Shown here: one piece after another, positions 31,980 to 40,892 of the stretch
Numbering within the stretch: position 1 is the stretch's first letter
Layout: each line of letters starts with the position of its first letter
Source of the DNA: UBA12481 sp942493265
Lineage (GTDB): Bacteria > Bacteroidota > Bacteroidia > Bacteroidales > UBA12481
Length of the DNA: 64,000 nt
NCBI GenBank assembly: GCA_942493265.1
Contig: OW818688.1
Span: 4,774,001-4,838,000, forward strand
Direction: 5' to 3'
Notes under the pieces: generated by a model
What the model was told of the DNA's origin: nothing
Seen by the model: the letters and a program-made list of their open reading frames with translations, nothing else
The model's database searches: none
Made by a program: the position numbers and the translations under genes

Positions 31980-33539
31980 GTGAATATTAAAAAGATACGG
32001 TGGATTCCTCTCCTGATGATTATCAGTCAGATCATGCTGGCTGGTTTTGTGGCGTACTGGCTAAAAAATCAGTATGATGACGAAAAGGAACTCATGCAGG
32101 CAGAGCTTGCCCGGATCTATGAAGATTCACGTAATCAGGTAATCGACAGTCTGTTATTCAACCGGGTGGTCGAACCTGCCCTGAATGATTCCGTAACAAT
32201 CACCATGATGTCCGCGGACCGGATCGATACCACCGCCCACAAGGTTGTCAGGTCAACCAGGGCAGATACTTTTCATACCCCGGATGACAGCTGCAGCAAT
32301 ACCATAATCGCTATAAAAATACCTGATTCATCGGTGCATAAAAGGATCGGACCCGGTGCTTCCTTTGCATTCAGTAACAGGAAACAGGATATGCTGATCC
32401 GGAGTGTGAAATTGTTTATCACGCATTCCGGAGATTCCATTACAACACAGGGAGAATTGCCCGGATTCTTTCCGGGGATTCCGGATACCGTCCTGTTCAG
32501 GAAGGTTTATGCCGCGAAAATTGCAAAAAAAAATTATGGCATCAAGGTCACCTGGGTTTCCGGTAACGATACGACTCTCGTAGGGGCGTCGCTGCGCGCG
32601 CCAAAAAACATTACCGAACCCGCAGGGGCGTCCCAGCGGGTGCCCAGAAAAAAGGATAGAGACCAATCTGTCATGCATTTCAGCAGCGTTTTTCAGGATA
32701 ACCTTCCCACAGTAAGCATTCAGCACGATTTTTCCTACCTGATCAGGCAGATATTGCCGCAGGTACTTTTTGGACTGATCCTGTTGCTGCTCACCGGCTC
32801 TGCCTTCTTCCTGACCAACAGGAGCCTCAACAGGCAATTGATGCTGAACAGCTTACGGAACGATTTCGTGAGCAACATTACCCATGAGCTGAAAACACCC
32901 GTATCAACCGTAAAGGTTGCGCTGGAAGCGCTGAAAACATTCGATAAAGTTAAAGATCCCGCCATAACGCGTGATTACCTGGATATGGCCGGACAGGAAC
33001 TCAACCGTCTCGATCAGCTGATCAGCAAAGTGCTGGATCAATCCATGATCGGGGAACAGATTCAGATCATTCAAACTCAGCCATCTGATCTTAAACATCT
33101 TATAAGCAATACCCTATCAACCCTGCAGCCGCGGCTGACCGCCGGAAATGCCAAAGTTGAATTTGAACCGGCGGAAATAAACCAACCGGTGGATGTTGAC
33201 CCCCTGCATTTCCAGGGAGTGCTGACCAACCTGATCGACAACAGCCTGAAATATGGAACGGAGACTCCTGAAATCCGGATCCGCTTATGGCAGGAGCAGG
33301 GATCGGCCTTTGTAGAGGTCAGCGACAATGGCCCGGGCATACCTAAAGAATTTCTCAGCAGGGTATTCGACAAGTTTTTCAGGGTTCCGGCCGGTGACAT
33401 CCATACTATCAAAGGGTACGGTTTGGGACTGAGTTTTGCCTCACTGGTGATGAAGCAGCATCAGGGATCAATATCTGTAAAAAACATTGAAACAGGCGGT
33501 TGTGCATTCACTCTCCGGTTTCCCGCACCTACTGCATGA
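31980..33539 (+). CDS. Membrane sensor histidine kinase (519 aa)
   Basis: GTG start at 31980. Two membrane helices (about 7-27 and 258-280) enclose a ~230-residue periplasmic sensor region with no recognised domain. HisKA follows with the phospho-acceptor His302 in NITHELKTPVST; HATPase motifs are the N box NLIDNSLKYG (about 417), G1 DNGPGIP (about 449), F box DKFFR and G2 GYGLGLSF. No HAMP domain. In-frame REP-like sequence encodes TLVGASLRAPKN and EPAGASQRVPRK inside the sensor region. The stop overlaps the regulator start (ATGA). Probably controls the divergent GLPGLI/barrel operon. Confidence 0.9.
   Translation: MNIKKIRWIPLLMIISQIMLAGFVAYWLKNQYDDEKELMQAELARIYEDSRNQVIDSLLFNRVVEPALNDSVTITMMSADRIDTTAHKVVRSTRADTFHTPDDSCSNTIIAIKIPDSSVHKRIGPGASFAFSNRKQDMLIRSVKLFITHSGDSITTQGELPGFFPGIPDTVLFRKVYAAKIAKKNYGIKVTWVSGNDTTLVGASLRAPKNITEPAGASQRVPRKKDRDQSVMHFSSVFQDNLPTVSIQHDFSYLIRQILPQVLFGLILLLLTGSAFFLTNRSLNRQLMLNSLRNDFVSNITHELKTPVSTVKVALEALKTFDKVKDPAITRDYLDMAGQELNRLDQLISKVLDQSMIGEQIQIIQTQPSDLKHLISNTLSTLQPRLTAGNAKVEFEPAEINQPVDVDPLHFQGVLTNLIDNSLKYGTETPEIRIRLWQEQGSAFVEVSDNGPGIPKEFLSRVFDKFFRVPAGDIHTIKGYGLGLSFASLVMKQHQGSISVKNIETGGCAFTLRFPAPTA
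32580..32645 (+). repeat. REP-like insert inside the kinase sensor domain
   Basis: GTAGGGGCGTCGCTGCGCGC and CGCAGGGGCGTCCCAGCGGG are two related GC-rich units within otherwise balanced sequence. The insert is in frame and adds about 22 residues before the second membrane helix. Confidence 0.5.
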
Positions 33540-34225
33540 AAACAAAGATCCTCTATATTGAAGATGAGCTGTTCCTGGGCAGGATTGTCAAGGAAACACT
33601 TGAGGATCAGAACTTCGAGGTGATCTGGATAAGCGACGGGGCACGAGTCATGAACAGCTTTAACACTTTCATTCCGGATATCTGCGTGGTCGACATCATG
33701 CTTCCCAATATCGACGGCTATTCACTTTGTCGACAGATACGGGGCCTGTACGCGAATATTCCGATCATCTTCCTAACTGCAAAGGTGGAGACAGCCGACC
33801 TGGTAAAGGGATTTGAAGCCGGAGGTACCGATTACATCCGGAAGCCTTTCAGTATGGAGGAGCTCATCATCCGGATCAAAAACCAGTTAAACCTGAAAAA
33901 AGCAAACGGATCGGTGCCGGCCGGGGAGGAGCAGGAGATGAAACTTGGCTTGTACCGGTATCATCCCGGCAGGTATGAACTGCATGCACCTTCGGGAATT
34001 ATTAAGATGTCACAGCGCGACATGCAGGTGCTCAGCATGTTGTGCGCCAACCTCAACCGGGTAACCGACCGCAAGGAACTGCTTTTGTCGGTTTGGGGCG
34101 ACGATTCCTTCTTCAACTCCCGCAATCTCGATGTGTATATCCGCAAAATCCGCACTTACCTGTCAGAAGACCCTTCCATAGAGATTCAGACAATCAAAGG
34201 CAAGGGTTATCTGTTTATTGCCTGA
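33536..34225 (+). CDS. OmpR-family response regulator (229 aa)
   Basis: ATG 33536 overlaps the kinase stop (ATGA) and is preferred to the upstream start at 33500. Receiver: acidic pair E-D-E at the end of strand 1 (ILYIEDE), phospho-acceptor Asp53 in CVVDIMLPN, Thr in IIFLTAK and Lys in YIRKPF. C-terminal winged helix: MSQRDMQVLSMLCANLNRVT, LLLSVWGDDSFFNSRNLDVY and IQTIKGKGYLF. It is the cognate regulator of the kinase before it and the likely reader of the GGTTAAY boxes at 31888-31925. Confidence 0.93.
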   Translation: MKTKILYIEDELFLGRIVKETLEDQNFEVIWISDGARVMNSFNTFIPDICVVDIMLPNIDGYSLCRQIRGLYANIPIIFLTAKVETADLVKGFEAGGTDYIRKPFSMEELIIRIKNQLNLKKANGSVPAGEEQEMKLGLYRYHPGRYELHAPSGIIKMSQRDMQVLSMLCANLNRVTDRKELLLSVWGDDSFFNSRNLDVYIRKIRTYLSEDPSIEIQTIKGKGYLFIA

Positions 34226-34254
34226 ATACCTGAACAAAACCCTCCCGATGTTGT

Positions 34255-34282
34255 TGTAGAGACGTTTATAAACGTCTCTACA
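34255..34282. repeat. Perfect 28-base palindrome (GTAGAGACG family)
   Basis: TGTAGAGACGTTTA and its exact reverse complement adjoin, giving a hairpin without a real loop. Small GTAGAGACG palindromes are dispersed in many Bacteroidota and cyanobacterial genomes. Here it lies between the regulator gene and the leucine/mevalonate cluster and could end transcription. Confidence 0.65.
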
Positions 34283-34298
34283 CAAATGTTTCTGCCAA

Positions 34299-35876
34299 AT
34301 GTTCAGTTTAACCAGTTCAGTCAATTCAAATTCCGAAGAATTCAAAAAAAACCGGGAGTCGAATCTCCAATTGGTACTGGATTATCACACCAGATTGCGG
34401 TCCATTATGTTCCGCGATTCGGATACCTATGTGCGCAGGCATATCGAACGGGGAAGGCTCCTGGCCAGGGAACGCATCGACCTGCTGATCGATCCGGGTA
34501 CGCCCTTCCTGGAGTTTTCTACCCTGGCGGCATACGACCAGTACAACAACGATTTTCCTGCAGCCGGCATTCTTACCGGGATCGGCAAAATCCAGGGCCG
34601 GTTGGCGGTAATCATCGCAAATGATGCCACCGTTAAAGGAGGCACCTATGTGAAGGAGACGATAAAGAAACATCTGAGGGCACTGGATATCTCCCTGGAA
34701 AACAGGCTTCCGGCAGTTTATCTGGTGGATTCAGGTGGAATCTATCTCCCCGAACAGGCAAATCTTTTCGCCGATCGTGATCATTTCGGCCGGATATTTT
34801 ACCTCCAGGCCCGGCTCTCTGCCTCGGGTATCCCCCAGATAGCCGCCGTGATGGGATCCTGTACAGCCGGCGGCGCCTATATTCCCGCCATGAGTGATGA
34901 AACCATCATGGTGAAGAACCAGGCTACCATTTTTCTGGCCGGACCTCCACTGGTTAAAGCGGCAACAGGCGAGGAGATCACGGCTGAGGAGCTCGGCGGT
35001 GCCAGGGTTCATACCACCATATCAGGAGTAGCCGACCATCTGGCTGATGATGACCGCCATGCGCTGGAAATCATCCGGAATATTTTTGAAACCTATCCCG
35101 AAAAAGATTATGCCCCCTCTTCCACCAATATCGATGAACCCCTTTATGATATTCAGGATATATATGGCCTCCTTGAATCGAATGGCCGCACGGTCATCAA
35201 TCCTTATGAGGTAATTGCAAGAGTTACGGATGGCAGCCGGTTTCATGAATTCAAAGCCGGATATGCCCCCACCCTGGTAACCGGATTTGCCACCATCAAG
35301 GGATATCCGGTGGGAATAATCGCCAATAACGGGATACTGTTCTCAGAATCAGCCCTCAAGGGCACACATTTCATCGAAATATGCAACCAGCGCAAAATTC
35401 CCCTGCTGTTTCTGCAAAATATCGCAGGTTTTATGGTAGGCAAGGAGGTTGAGCATGGCGGAATCGCCAAGGACGGAGCTAAAATGGTGAACGCTGTTGC
35501 CAACAGTACGGTGCCTAAAATCACCCTGATCATCGGAGGATCCTATGGAGCCGGCAATTATGCCATGTCGGGACGCGCTTACAGTCCGAGGTTCCTGTTC
35601 AGCTGGCCAAACGCAAAAATCTCGGTCATGGGTGGCCAGCAGGCTTCACAGGTACTGCAAGCCGTTAGTAACAAAGACAATGGCGGTGCCGGTGCCGGTG
35701 TTAACTCCCTTCTTGAACAATATGAAAAGGAAAGTTCAGTGTATTTCGGGACTTCCCGCCTCTGGGACGATGGCATCATCGATCCCGCTGATACCCGCAC
35801 GGTACTTGCACTCAGTCTGGCCGCCGTTGCCGGCAACGATATCCCCGATTTCAAACCCGGTATCTATCGAATGTAA
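34299..35876 (+). CDS. mccB: Acyl-CoA carboxylase carboxyltransferase subunit, probably methylcrotonyl-CoA carboxylase beta
   Basis: The 525-residue protein has the two crotonase-fold halves of biotin-dependent carboxyltransferases: RGRLLARERIDLLIDPGTPF, VDSGGIYLPEQ, MGSCTAGGAYIPAMSDE, FLAGPPLVKAATGEEI, then LLFLQNIAGFMVGKEVEHGG and GGSYGAGNYAMSGRAYSPRF. V-D-S-G-G-x-x-L-P-x-Q and the G-x-E-V-E-H-G-G stretch are closer to the methylcrotonyl-CoA type than to propionyl-CoA carboxylase. It transfers CO2 from carboxybiotin to 3-methylcrotonyl-CoA in leucine breakdown. Partner subunit at 36792 and hydratase at 36028 lie in the same cluster. Geranyl-CoA carboxylase is a less likely alternative. Confidence 0.85.
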   Translation: MFSLTSSVNSNSEEFKKNRESNLQLVLDYHTRLRSIMFRDSDTYVRRHIERGRLLARERIDLLIDPGTPFLEFSTLAAYDQYNNDFPAAGILTGIGKIQGRLAVIIANDATVKGGTYVKETIKKHLRALDISLENRLPAVYLVDSGGIYLPEQANLFADRDHFGRIFYLQARLSASGIPQIAAVMGSCTAGGAYIPAMSDETIMVKNQATIFLAGPPLVKAATGEEITAEELGGARVHTTISGVADHLADDDRHALEIIRNIFETYPEKDYAPSSTNIDEPLYDIQDIYGLLESNGRTVINPYEVIARVTDGSRFHEFKAGYAPTLVTGFATIKGYPVGIIANNGILFSESALKGTHFIEICNQRKIPLLFLQNIAGFMVGKEVEHGGIAKDGAKMVNAVANSTVPKITLIIGGSYGAGNYAMSGRAYSPRFLFSWPNAKISVMGGQQASQVLQAVSNKDNGGAGAGVNSLLEQYEKESSVYFGTSRLWDDGIIDPADTRTVLALSLAAVAGNDIPDFKPGIYRM

Positions 35877-35895
35877 CTATGAGAAAAAAGAATTG

Positions 35896-36006
35896 CACGC
35901 GGATTTACGCGGATCCCTGCGGGAGCGCAGATTTTCGCGGATCTATAAAAATTTTAAAAAATCCGCGTGAATCCGCGCTCCCGCAGGGATCCGCGTAAAT
36001 CCGCGT
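35896..36006. repeat. CGCGGAT-rich palindromic intergenic repeat, copy 2
   Basis: CACGCGGATTTACGCGGATC and GGGAGCGCAGATTTTCGCGG pair with ATCCGCGTGAATCCGCGCTC and GGGATCCGCGTAAATCCGCG, giving a stem of about 45 bases around a TATAAAAATTTTAAAA loop. It is the only sizeable gap within the cluster and may affect relative expression of mccB and the genes after it. Confidence 0.8.
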
Positions 36007-36027
36007 CCCTCCTAAAAACCTCCCCCA

Positions 36028-36795
36028 ATGACACAAAAGCATATCGAAATAGAAAAGTCGAATAAAGCGACCACCATCCTCCTCAACCGCCCGGAAGCGC
36101 GGAACGCCATGGATCCCGTGATGATCAAGGAATTGATCGGTGCCATCAGGTCCATTCAAGCCGACTCTGCCATCACAGTGATGGTGATACGCGGAAAAAA
36201 CGGAACATTCAGTTCAGGGGCCGATCTTAATTGGATGAAAGAGAGCGGATCAAAAACCTGGGATCAGAATCTGGCCGAGAGCCGAATGATATCGGAACTG
36301 ATGGAAACATTGAGTCTGGTAACTGTTCCGCTGATATCATTGGTGGAAGGCAGCGTTTTTGGCGGAGCCCTGGGAATTCTAGGCTGCAGCGACTGGGTGC
36401 TCGCTGAGGAGAATACCCTGTTTGGATTTTCGGAGGTAAAGCTCGGACTGGCACCCGCGGTCATCCTGCCATACCTGATGTTCCGGTCGAAGTCGGTTAA
36501 AATGAAACAGCTGATGCTTACCGGACGGAAATTTGATGCCTGGGAAGCCCTTGATATCGGTTTGGCCGATCAGGTGGGGGAATTGAAAGATATGGAAACT
36601 GAGCTGCATGAACTGATACAAACTTTCACCAACCTTACGGCAGGTGCGGTCAAAGCAATCAAAGAGCTGTGGAAAATTTCGCAACCCCCTGTCGGGCAGG
36701 AGCTTTCGGAATTAACCATACAGGAACTATCGCGTTTAAAACAATCTACTGAGGCCCGGGAACTTCTTACCCGGTTCCTGAATAAAAAAATATGA
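36028..36795 (+). CDS. liuC: Enoyl-CoA hydratase/isomerase, probable methylglutaconyl-CoA hydratase
   Basis: The 255-residue crotonase-family protein has the CoA-binding LNRPEARNAMDPVM, oxyanion-hole segments FSSGADLNWMKE and EGSVFGGALGILGCSDWVLA, and the acidic LFGFSEVKLGLAPAVILPYL, whose S-E-V-x-L-G-L-A-P-A-V-I pattern is characteristic of LiuC/AUH-type 3-methylglutaconyl-CoA hydratases. It would hydrate 3-methylglutaconyl-CoA, the product of methylcrotonyl-CoA carboxylase, to HMG-CoA. It lies between the two carboxylase subunit genes and overlaps the second by four bases (ATGA), which supports this reading over a generic beta-oxidation role. Confidence 0.8.
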   Translation: MTQKHIEIEKSNKATTILLNRPEARNAMDPVMIKELIGAIRSIQADSAITVMVIRGKNGTFSSGADLNWMKESGSKTWDQNLAESRMISELMETLSLVTVPLISLVEGSVFGGALGILGCSDWVLAEENTLFGFSEVKLGLAPAVILPYLMFRSKSVKMKQLMLTGRKFDAWEALDIGLADQVGELKDMETELHELIQTFTNLTAGAVKAIKELWKISQPPVGQELSELTIQELSRLKQSTEARELLTRFLNKKI

Positions 36796-38705
36796 TCAGA
36801 AAAATACTGATTGCCAACCGGGGAGAAATCGTGAACCGGATCATACGTGCCTCGGAAAAGCTTGGCATCACTCCGGTGGTGCTATTTTCAGAAGCCGATT
36901 CAGGGCTGGACTATCTGGACCATGGTCCGGAAAAACATCTGCTGGCAGGATCCACTATTGCATCAACCTGGCTCAATTCAGCCCAAATCATCTCGATCGC
37001 CAAAAAGTGCGGTGCCGATGCCATCCATCCCGGGTACGGATTTCTCTCAGAAAACGCGGATTTTGCTCTGGAATGTGTGCGCAACGGGATTACCTGGATC
37101 GGACCTTCACCCGCGGTAATGAAAAAAATGTCGGGCAAAGAGTCATCACGCCAGCTGGCAATTTCAGCAGGGGTGAGGGTGATGGAAGCATTTGGAGGAA
37201 CCCCGGATGAGCTGCTGGAACATGCTCAACGGTTTAGCTATCCATTGCTGGTTAAGGCAGTGAGTGGCGGAGGCGGTCGCGGCATGCGGATTATTCAGGA
37301 TCCATCGCAATTTAAGGACCAGATAGAAACCGCTTCGCACGAGGCTTTACATTTTTTCGGCGACCCCCGGATATTTATCGAAAGTTACATCGAAAAAGCA
37401 AAACATATTGAAGTCCAAGTAATTGGCGACCGTCACGGCAGTCTGGTCCATCTTTTCGAAAGGGAATGCACCGTACAGCGGCGATATCAGAAAATTATCG
37501 AGGAGAGTCCCTCCCCATCCATAACCGATCCGCAGCGTGAGCATATTCTCCGAGATGCCGTTAAACTCGCCCGGCTATCAGGGTACGATAGTGCCGGAAC
37601 GCTCGAATTCCTCCTGGACTCGACAGGACAGCACTATTTCATGGAAATGAATACCCGCATTCAGGTGGAACATCCGGTTACCGAAATGGTTACCGGAATC
37701 GACCTGGTAGCAGAACAGATTCAGGTGGCCGCCGGCAATCCGCTGTCGGTAAAGCAGACTGATATTCATCTGAACGGCCATTCGGTTGAATGCAGGATAT
37801 GTGCCGAGAATCCGGCATCCCATTTTGATCCACGACCCGGACGGATATCCCTTTTCAGATACCCGGCCGAAGCTGGGATCCGGGCCGATCATGCTATTGG
37901 CAAGGGATTTGAAGTTTCTACGATGTATGATTCACTCCTTGCAAAAATCATCGTTCATGCGCCCGATCGTACCGGTGCAATTGAAAAGATGACGGCTGCG
38001 CTGAATCAGACGGTGGTGCACGGAGTGGAAACCACTCTCGAATTTGTCCGGGAAATCATTATGCATCAGGATTTTTCCAACACGCGTTTCTACACCGGAT
38101 TTATTGGTGAGCAGGGCCCGGGGATCCTTACCGCCATTTCAAGCCGCAAAGCTGAACCGCCGGCAGAGGTATATCAGGCAGCCTTCAGGGTTCTCACAAA
38201 TTCAAAACCGGACAAAAAACATCCGAATGTTGCGTTAACCCCATGGACTTCAACCGGCTATTGGCGCCAACTGGAAGGTATACTGATGGAATATCAGGAA
38301 AATAGAATCCGGATCTTTCCTAATGGTAAAAATGAAAAACCAAATGACCGTATTATTTGTTCAACACATCCGGATCGGTCGGTATGGGTTACCCATGAGG
38401 GCGACACCTGGCAGATAACCGATCCGGCATGGACTCGCAGACCGGGAAACCGGCCCGAAAAGACCGGCACCGGAACTGATGGGCCGGAAATGCAGGTTTC
38501 AGCACCTCTGCCAGGGCTGCTGAGCAGGCTTCTGGTTAAATCGGGCGACCGGGTATTAAAAGGGGAACCGGTAGCGATTATTGAGTCTATGAAAACGGAG
38601 AACCGGATACTTGCCGGTTCAGGAGGAAGGATTGCAGCGATTATTGCTGCAGAAGGTCAACAACTTAGAATGAATGAACTTATACTGGAAATAGAAAATA
38701 ACTAA
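36792..38705 (+). CDS. mccA: Acyl-CoA carboxylase biotin carboxylase/BCCP subunit, probably methylcrotonyl-CoA carboxylase alpha
   Basis: The 637 residues match the alpha subunit of MCC-type carboxylases. The N-terminus carries a biotin carboxylase (ILIANRGEIVNRIIRASEKL, ATP-grasp Gly-rich loop AVSGGGGRGMR, FMEMNTRIQVEHPVTEMVTG) to about residue 450. A linker leads to a biotinyl domain with Lys601 in ESMKTEN, a slightly unusual form of the A-M-K-M motif. It carboxylates biotin with bicarbonate and ATP and works with the subunit encoded at 34299. The start overlaps the hydratase stop. Confidence 0.87.
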   Translation: MIRKILIANRGEIVNRIIRASEKLGITPVVLFSEADSGLDYLDHGPEKHLLAGSTIASTWLNSAQIISIAKKCGADAIHPGYGFLSENADFALECVRNGITWIGPSPAVMKKMSGKESSRQLAISAGVRVMEAFGGTPDELLEHAQRFSYPLLVKAVSGGGGRGMRIIQDPSQFKDQIETASHEALHFFGDPRIFIESYIEKAKHIEVQVIGDRHGSLVHLFERECTVQRRYQKIIEESPSPSITDPQREHILRDAVKLARLSGYDSAGTLEFLLDSTGQHYFMEMNTRIQVEHPVTEMVTGIDLVAEQIQVAAGNPLSVKQTDIHLNGHSVECRICAENPASHFDPRPGRISLFRYPAEAGIRADHAIGKGFEVSTMYDSLLAKIIVHAPDRTGAIEKMTAALNQTVVHGVETTLEFVREIIMHQDFSNTRFYTGFIGEQGPGILTAISSRKAEPPAEVYQAAFRVLTNSKPDKKHPNVALTPWTSTGYWRQLEGILMEYQENRIRIFPNGKNEKPNDRIICSTHPDRSVWVTHEGDTWQITDPAWTRRPGNRPEKTGTGTDGPEMQVSAPLPGLLSRLLVKSGDRVLKGEPVAIIESMKTENRILAGSGGRIAAIIAAEGQQLRMNELILEIENN

Positions 38706-38715
38706 CTTAAAAAGG

Positions 38716-39879
38716 ATGACTTACACCTACATAAATCCACTGATCAACGATAAACACGAAGGATTTCGTTCGAAAATCAGGGATTTTGCTGAAAATGTAG
38801 TCCGACCGAAAGCTGCCCGACTTGACGAAACCGGAACATTTTCTGAAGAACTCACACGGGCAATGGGACATTTAGGTCTGTTGGGAATGACCGTTCCGGA
38901 AGAATATGGCGGTTCAAATCTTGATACTTTGTCCTATATTATTGCTGTTGAAGAACTTGCGAGAGTAGATGGATCGCAGGCGGCCACGATTGCCGCCCAA
39001 AACTCACTCGGCGTCGGTCCCATAGCAAAGTATGGCACCCGGGAGCAAAAAGAAAAATTCCTGCCTTACCTGCTCAGCGGATCAAAACTCTGGGCATTCG
39101 GTCTAACTGAGCCCAATGCCGGTTCAGATGCCAACAATACGGAAACTGTTGCGCAAAAATCGGGTGACGATTGGGTGATTAACGGACATAAGATATTCAT
39201 TACCAATTCATCATCCATTCTTTCGGCAGGTGCAACCATACAGGCGGTTACCGGCAGCCGGGAGGGGCGAAAAGAACTGACTGTGATACTCGTTGAACGG
39301 GAAACCCCCGGATACTCCAGCGAACCTATCACGAATAAAATGGTTTGGCGTGCCGCAGATACCGGGAAACTGTATTTCGACAATTGCCGGGTACCGTTAT
39401 CTCATACACTTGGAGAACCCGGACAAGGTCCTCACATTATGCTGGAAACCCTCGACTCCGGGCGGCTTTCGATTGCCGCAATGGGACTGGGACTGGCACA
39501 GGGAGCTTTTGAAATGGCTATGAATTATGCCGGAACACGGGTGCAGTTCGGCAAGCCGATCGCAAAATTCCAGGCCATATCCTTCAAATTATCGGACATG
39601 GCACTAAAGCTCGAACTGGCCAGAAATCTGCTCTATAAAGCCTGCTGGCAGAAGGATCACAAACTTCCGTTCGGCAAGGAAGCCGCCATGGCCAAACTCT
39701 ATTGCTCCGAAATCGCCAAAGAAATTGCAGATGAATCCCTGCAGATTCATGGCGCTTACGGATTGATCAAAGACAGTCCCATCGAACGATTCTATCGCGA
39801 TCAGCGGATTCTTCAAATCGGCGAAGGCACTTCTGAGATCCTTAAGTTAGTTATTTCCAGACATATCGGTATAAAATAA
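38716..39879 (+). CDS. Acyl-CoA dehydrogenase (387 aa), presumed isovaleryl-CoA step
   Basis: Standard four-domain acyl-CoA dehydrogenase: FGLTEPNAGSDANNT (FAD and substrate contact), WVINGHKIFITNSS, TRVQFGKPIAKFQAISFKLSDM and YRDQRILQIGEGTSEI. By context it would oxidise isovaleryl-CoA to 3-methylcrotonyl-CoA. However, the catalytic Glu is at the usual short/medium-chain place (Glu370 in I-G-E-G-T), while the helix position where isovaleryl-CoA dehydrogenases carry their Glu (L-x-x-E-R) is L-D-S-G-R at 246-250 here. That makes substrate identity uncertain: short or branched-chain acyl-CoA in general. It follows the carboxylase alpha gene by 10 bases. Confidence 0.82.
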   Translation: MTYTYINPLINDKHEGFRSKIRDFAENVVRPKAARLDETGTFSEELTRAMGHLGLLGMTVPEEYGGSNLDTLSYIIAVEELARVDGSQAATIAAQNSLGVGPIAKYGTREQKEKFLPYLLSGSKLWAFGLTEPNAGSDANNTETVAQKSGDDWVINGHKIFITNSSSILSAGATIQAVTGSREGRKELTVILVERETPGYSSEPITNKMVWRAADTGKLYFDNCRVPLSHTLGEPGQGPHIMLETLDSGRLSIAAMGLGLAQGAFEMAMNYAGTRVQFGKPIAKFQAISFKLSDMALKLELARNLLYKACWQKDHKLPFGKEAAMAKLYCSEIAKEIADESLQIHGAYGLIKDSPIERFYRDQRILQIGEGTSEILKLVISRHIGIK

Positions 39880-39887
39880 TTTACATC

Positions 39888-40889
39888 ATGTCAGCAGAAA
39901 AGAAAAAAGCCCATATCGATCTGGCCCTGCAATCGCAAACTCTTCGCGATACCAGGGACGGCCGCTTCAATTATGAACCTCTGCTCAGCGCACATCCGCA
40001 TGGAATTCTCAAACCATTTCCCTTTCTCGGCAAAACCATGCAGGTGCCCATCTGGATATCCAGCATGACTGGCGGAACCGAAGCTGCCATGCTGATCAAC
40101 CGGAACCTGGCACGGGTGTGCAATGAATTCGGGCTGGGCATGGGACTCGGGTCGTGCCGCATGCTGCTCGAGGACAATGAATATCAGGAACATTTTTTTC
40201 TACGGAAATATATCGGCTATGAGGTGCCCTTTTATGCCAACCTGGGCATCGTTCAAATTGAAAAAGCATTGACCAACAATACCGTCGACCGCATTTCGGA
40301 GATGGTTTACAAACTGGAGGCCGACGGACTGATCATCCACATAAACCCCCTGCAGGAATGGCTTCAACCTGAGGGCGAAGTGTTGCACCGCAAACCCATC
40401 GACCTGATAGCGGAATTTATTGAGCAGGTGGATTTCCGGGTAATAGTTAAAGAGGTTGGTCAGGGTATGGGCCCTGAAAGTCTCCGTCAATTAATGTTGC
40501 TTCCGATTGAGGCGGTTGAATTCGCCGCATATGGCGGAACCAATTTCGCCAAGCTGGAGCTGCAACGGAGTAGTCCGGCGATTCAGCAAATGCTGGAGCC
40601 CCTTTCCCTGGTGGGAAATGACACTTTTGACATGATGGAGTCAGTGAACCAGATGGTAGATCAAAAGAAGAAACTCGCTGTAAAACAGATTATTATCTCA
40701 GGTGGCATTAAGAATTTCCTCGACGGATATTATTTTATCCGGAAAAGCAGGGTTCCGGCAATTTACGGACAGGCTTCGATGTTTCTCCGCTACGCCCGCG
40801 AGGATTATGAAACCCTCCGGGAATTTACTCTCAATCAAATCAAAGGACTTGAAATCGCTCACGCTTATTTGACATTAAAGGAAGATTAA
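39888..40889 (+). CDS. fni: Type 2 isopentenyl-diphosphate delta-isomerase (FMN-dependent)
   Basis: The 333-residue TIM-barrel flavoprotein has the signature segments KKAHIDLALQS, ISSMTGGTE, LGMGLGSCRMLLED (usual G-S-Q-R is G-S-C-R here), IIHINPLQEWLQPEGE with the catalytic Gln/Glu pair, VIVKEVGQGM, and a C-terminal flavin-phosphate region IIISGGIKNFLDG. It interconverts isopentenyl and dimethylallyl diphosphate. Its place directly between the leucine-catabolic genes and HMG-CoA reductase, eight bases after the dehydrogenase, joins the two pathways into one transcription unit. Confidence 0.9.
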   Translation: MSAEKKKAHIDLALQSQTLRDTRDGRFNYEPLLSAHPHGILKPFPFLGKTMQVPIWISSMTGGTEAAMLINRNLARVCNEFGLGMGLGSCRMLLEDNEYQEHFFLRKYIGYEVPFYANLGIVQIEKALTNNTVDRISEMVYKLEADGLIIHINPLQEWLQPEGEVLHRKPIDLIAEFIEQVDFRVIVKEVGQGMGPESLRQLMLLPIEAVEFAAYGGTNFAKLELQRSSPAIQQMLEPLSLVGNDTFDMMESVNQMVDQKKKLAVKQIIISGGIKNFLDGYYFIRKSRVPAIYGQASMFLRYAREDYETLREFTLNQIKGLEIAHAYLTLKED

Positions 40890-40892
40890 AAC

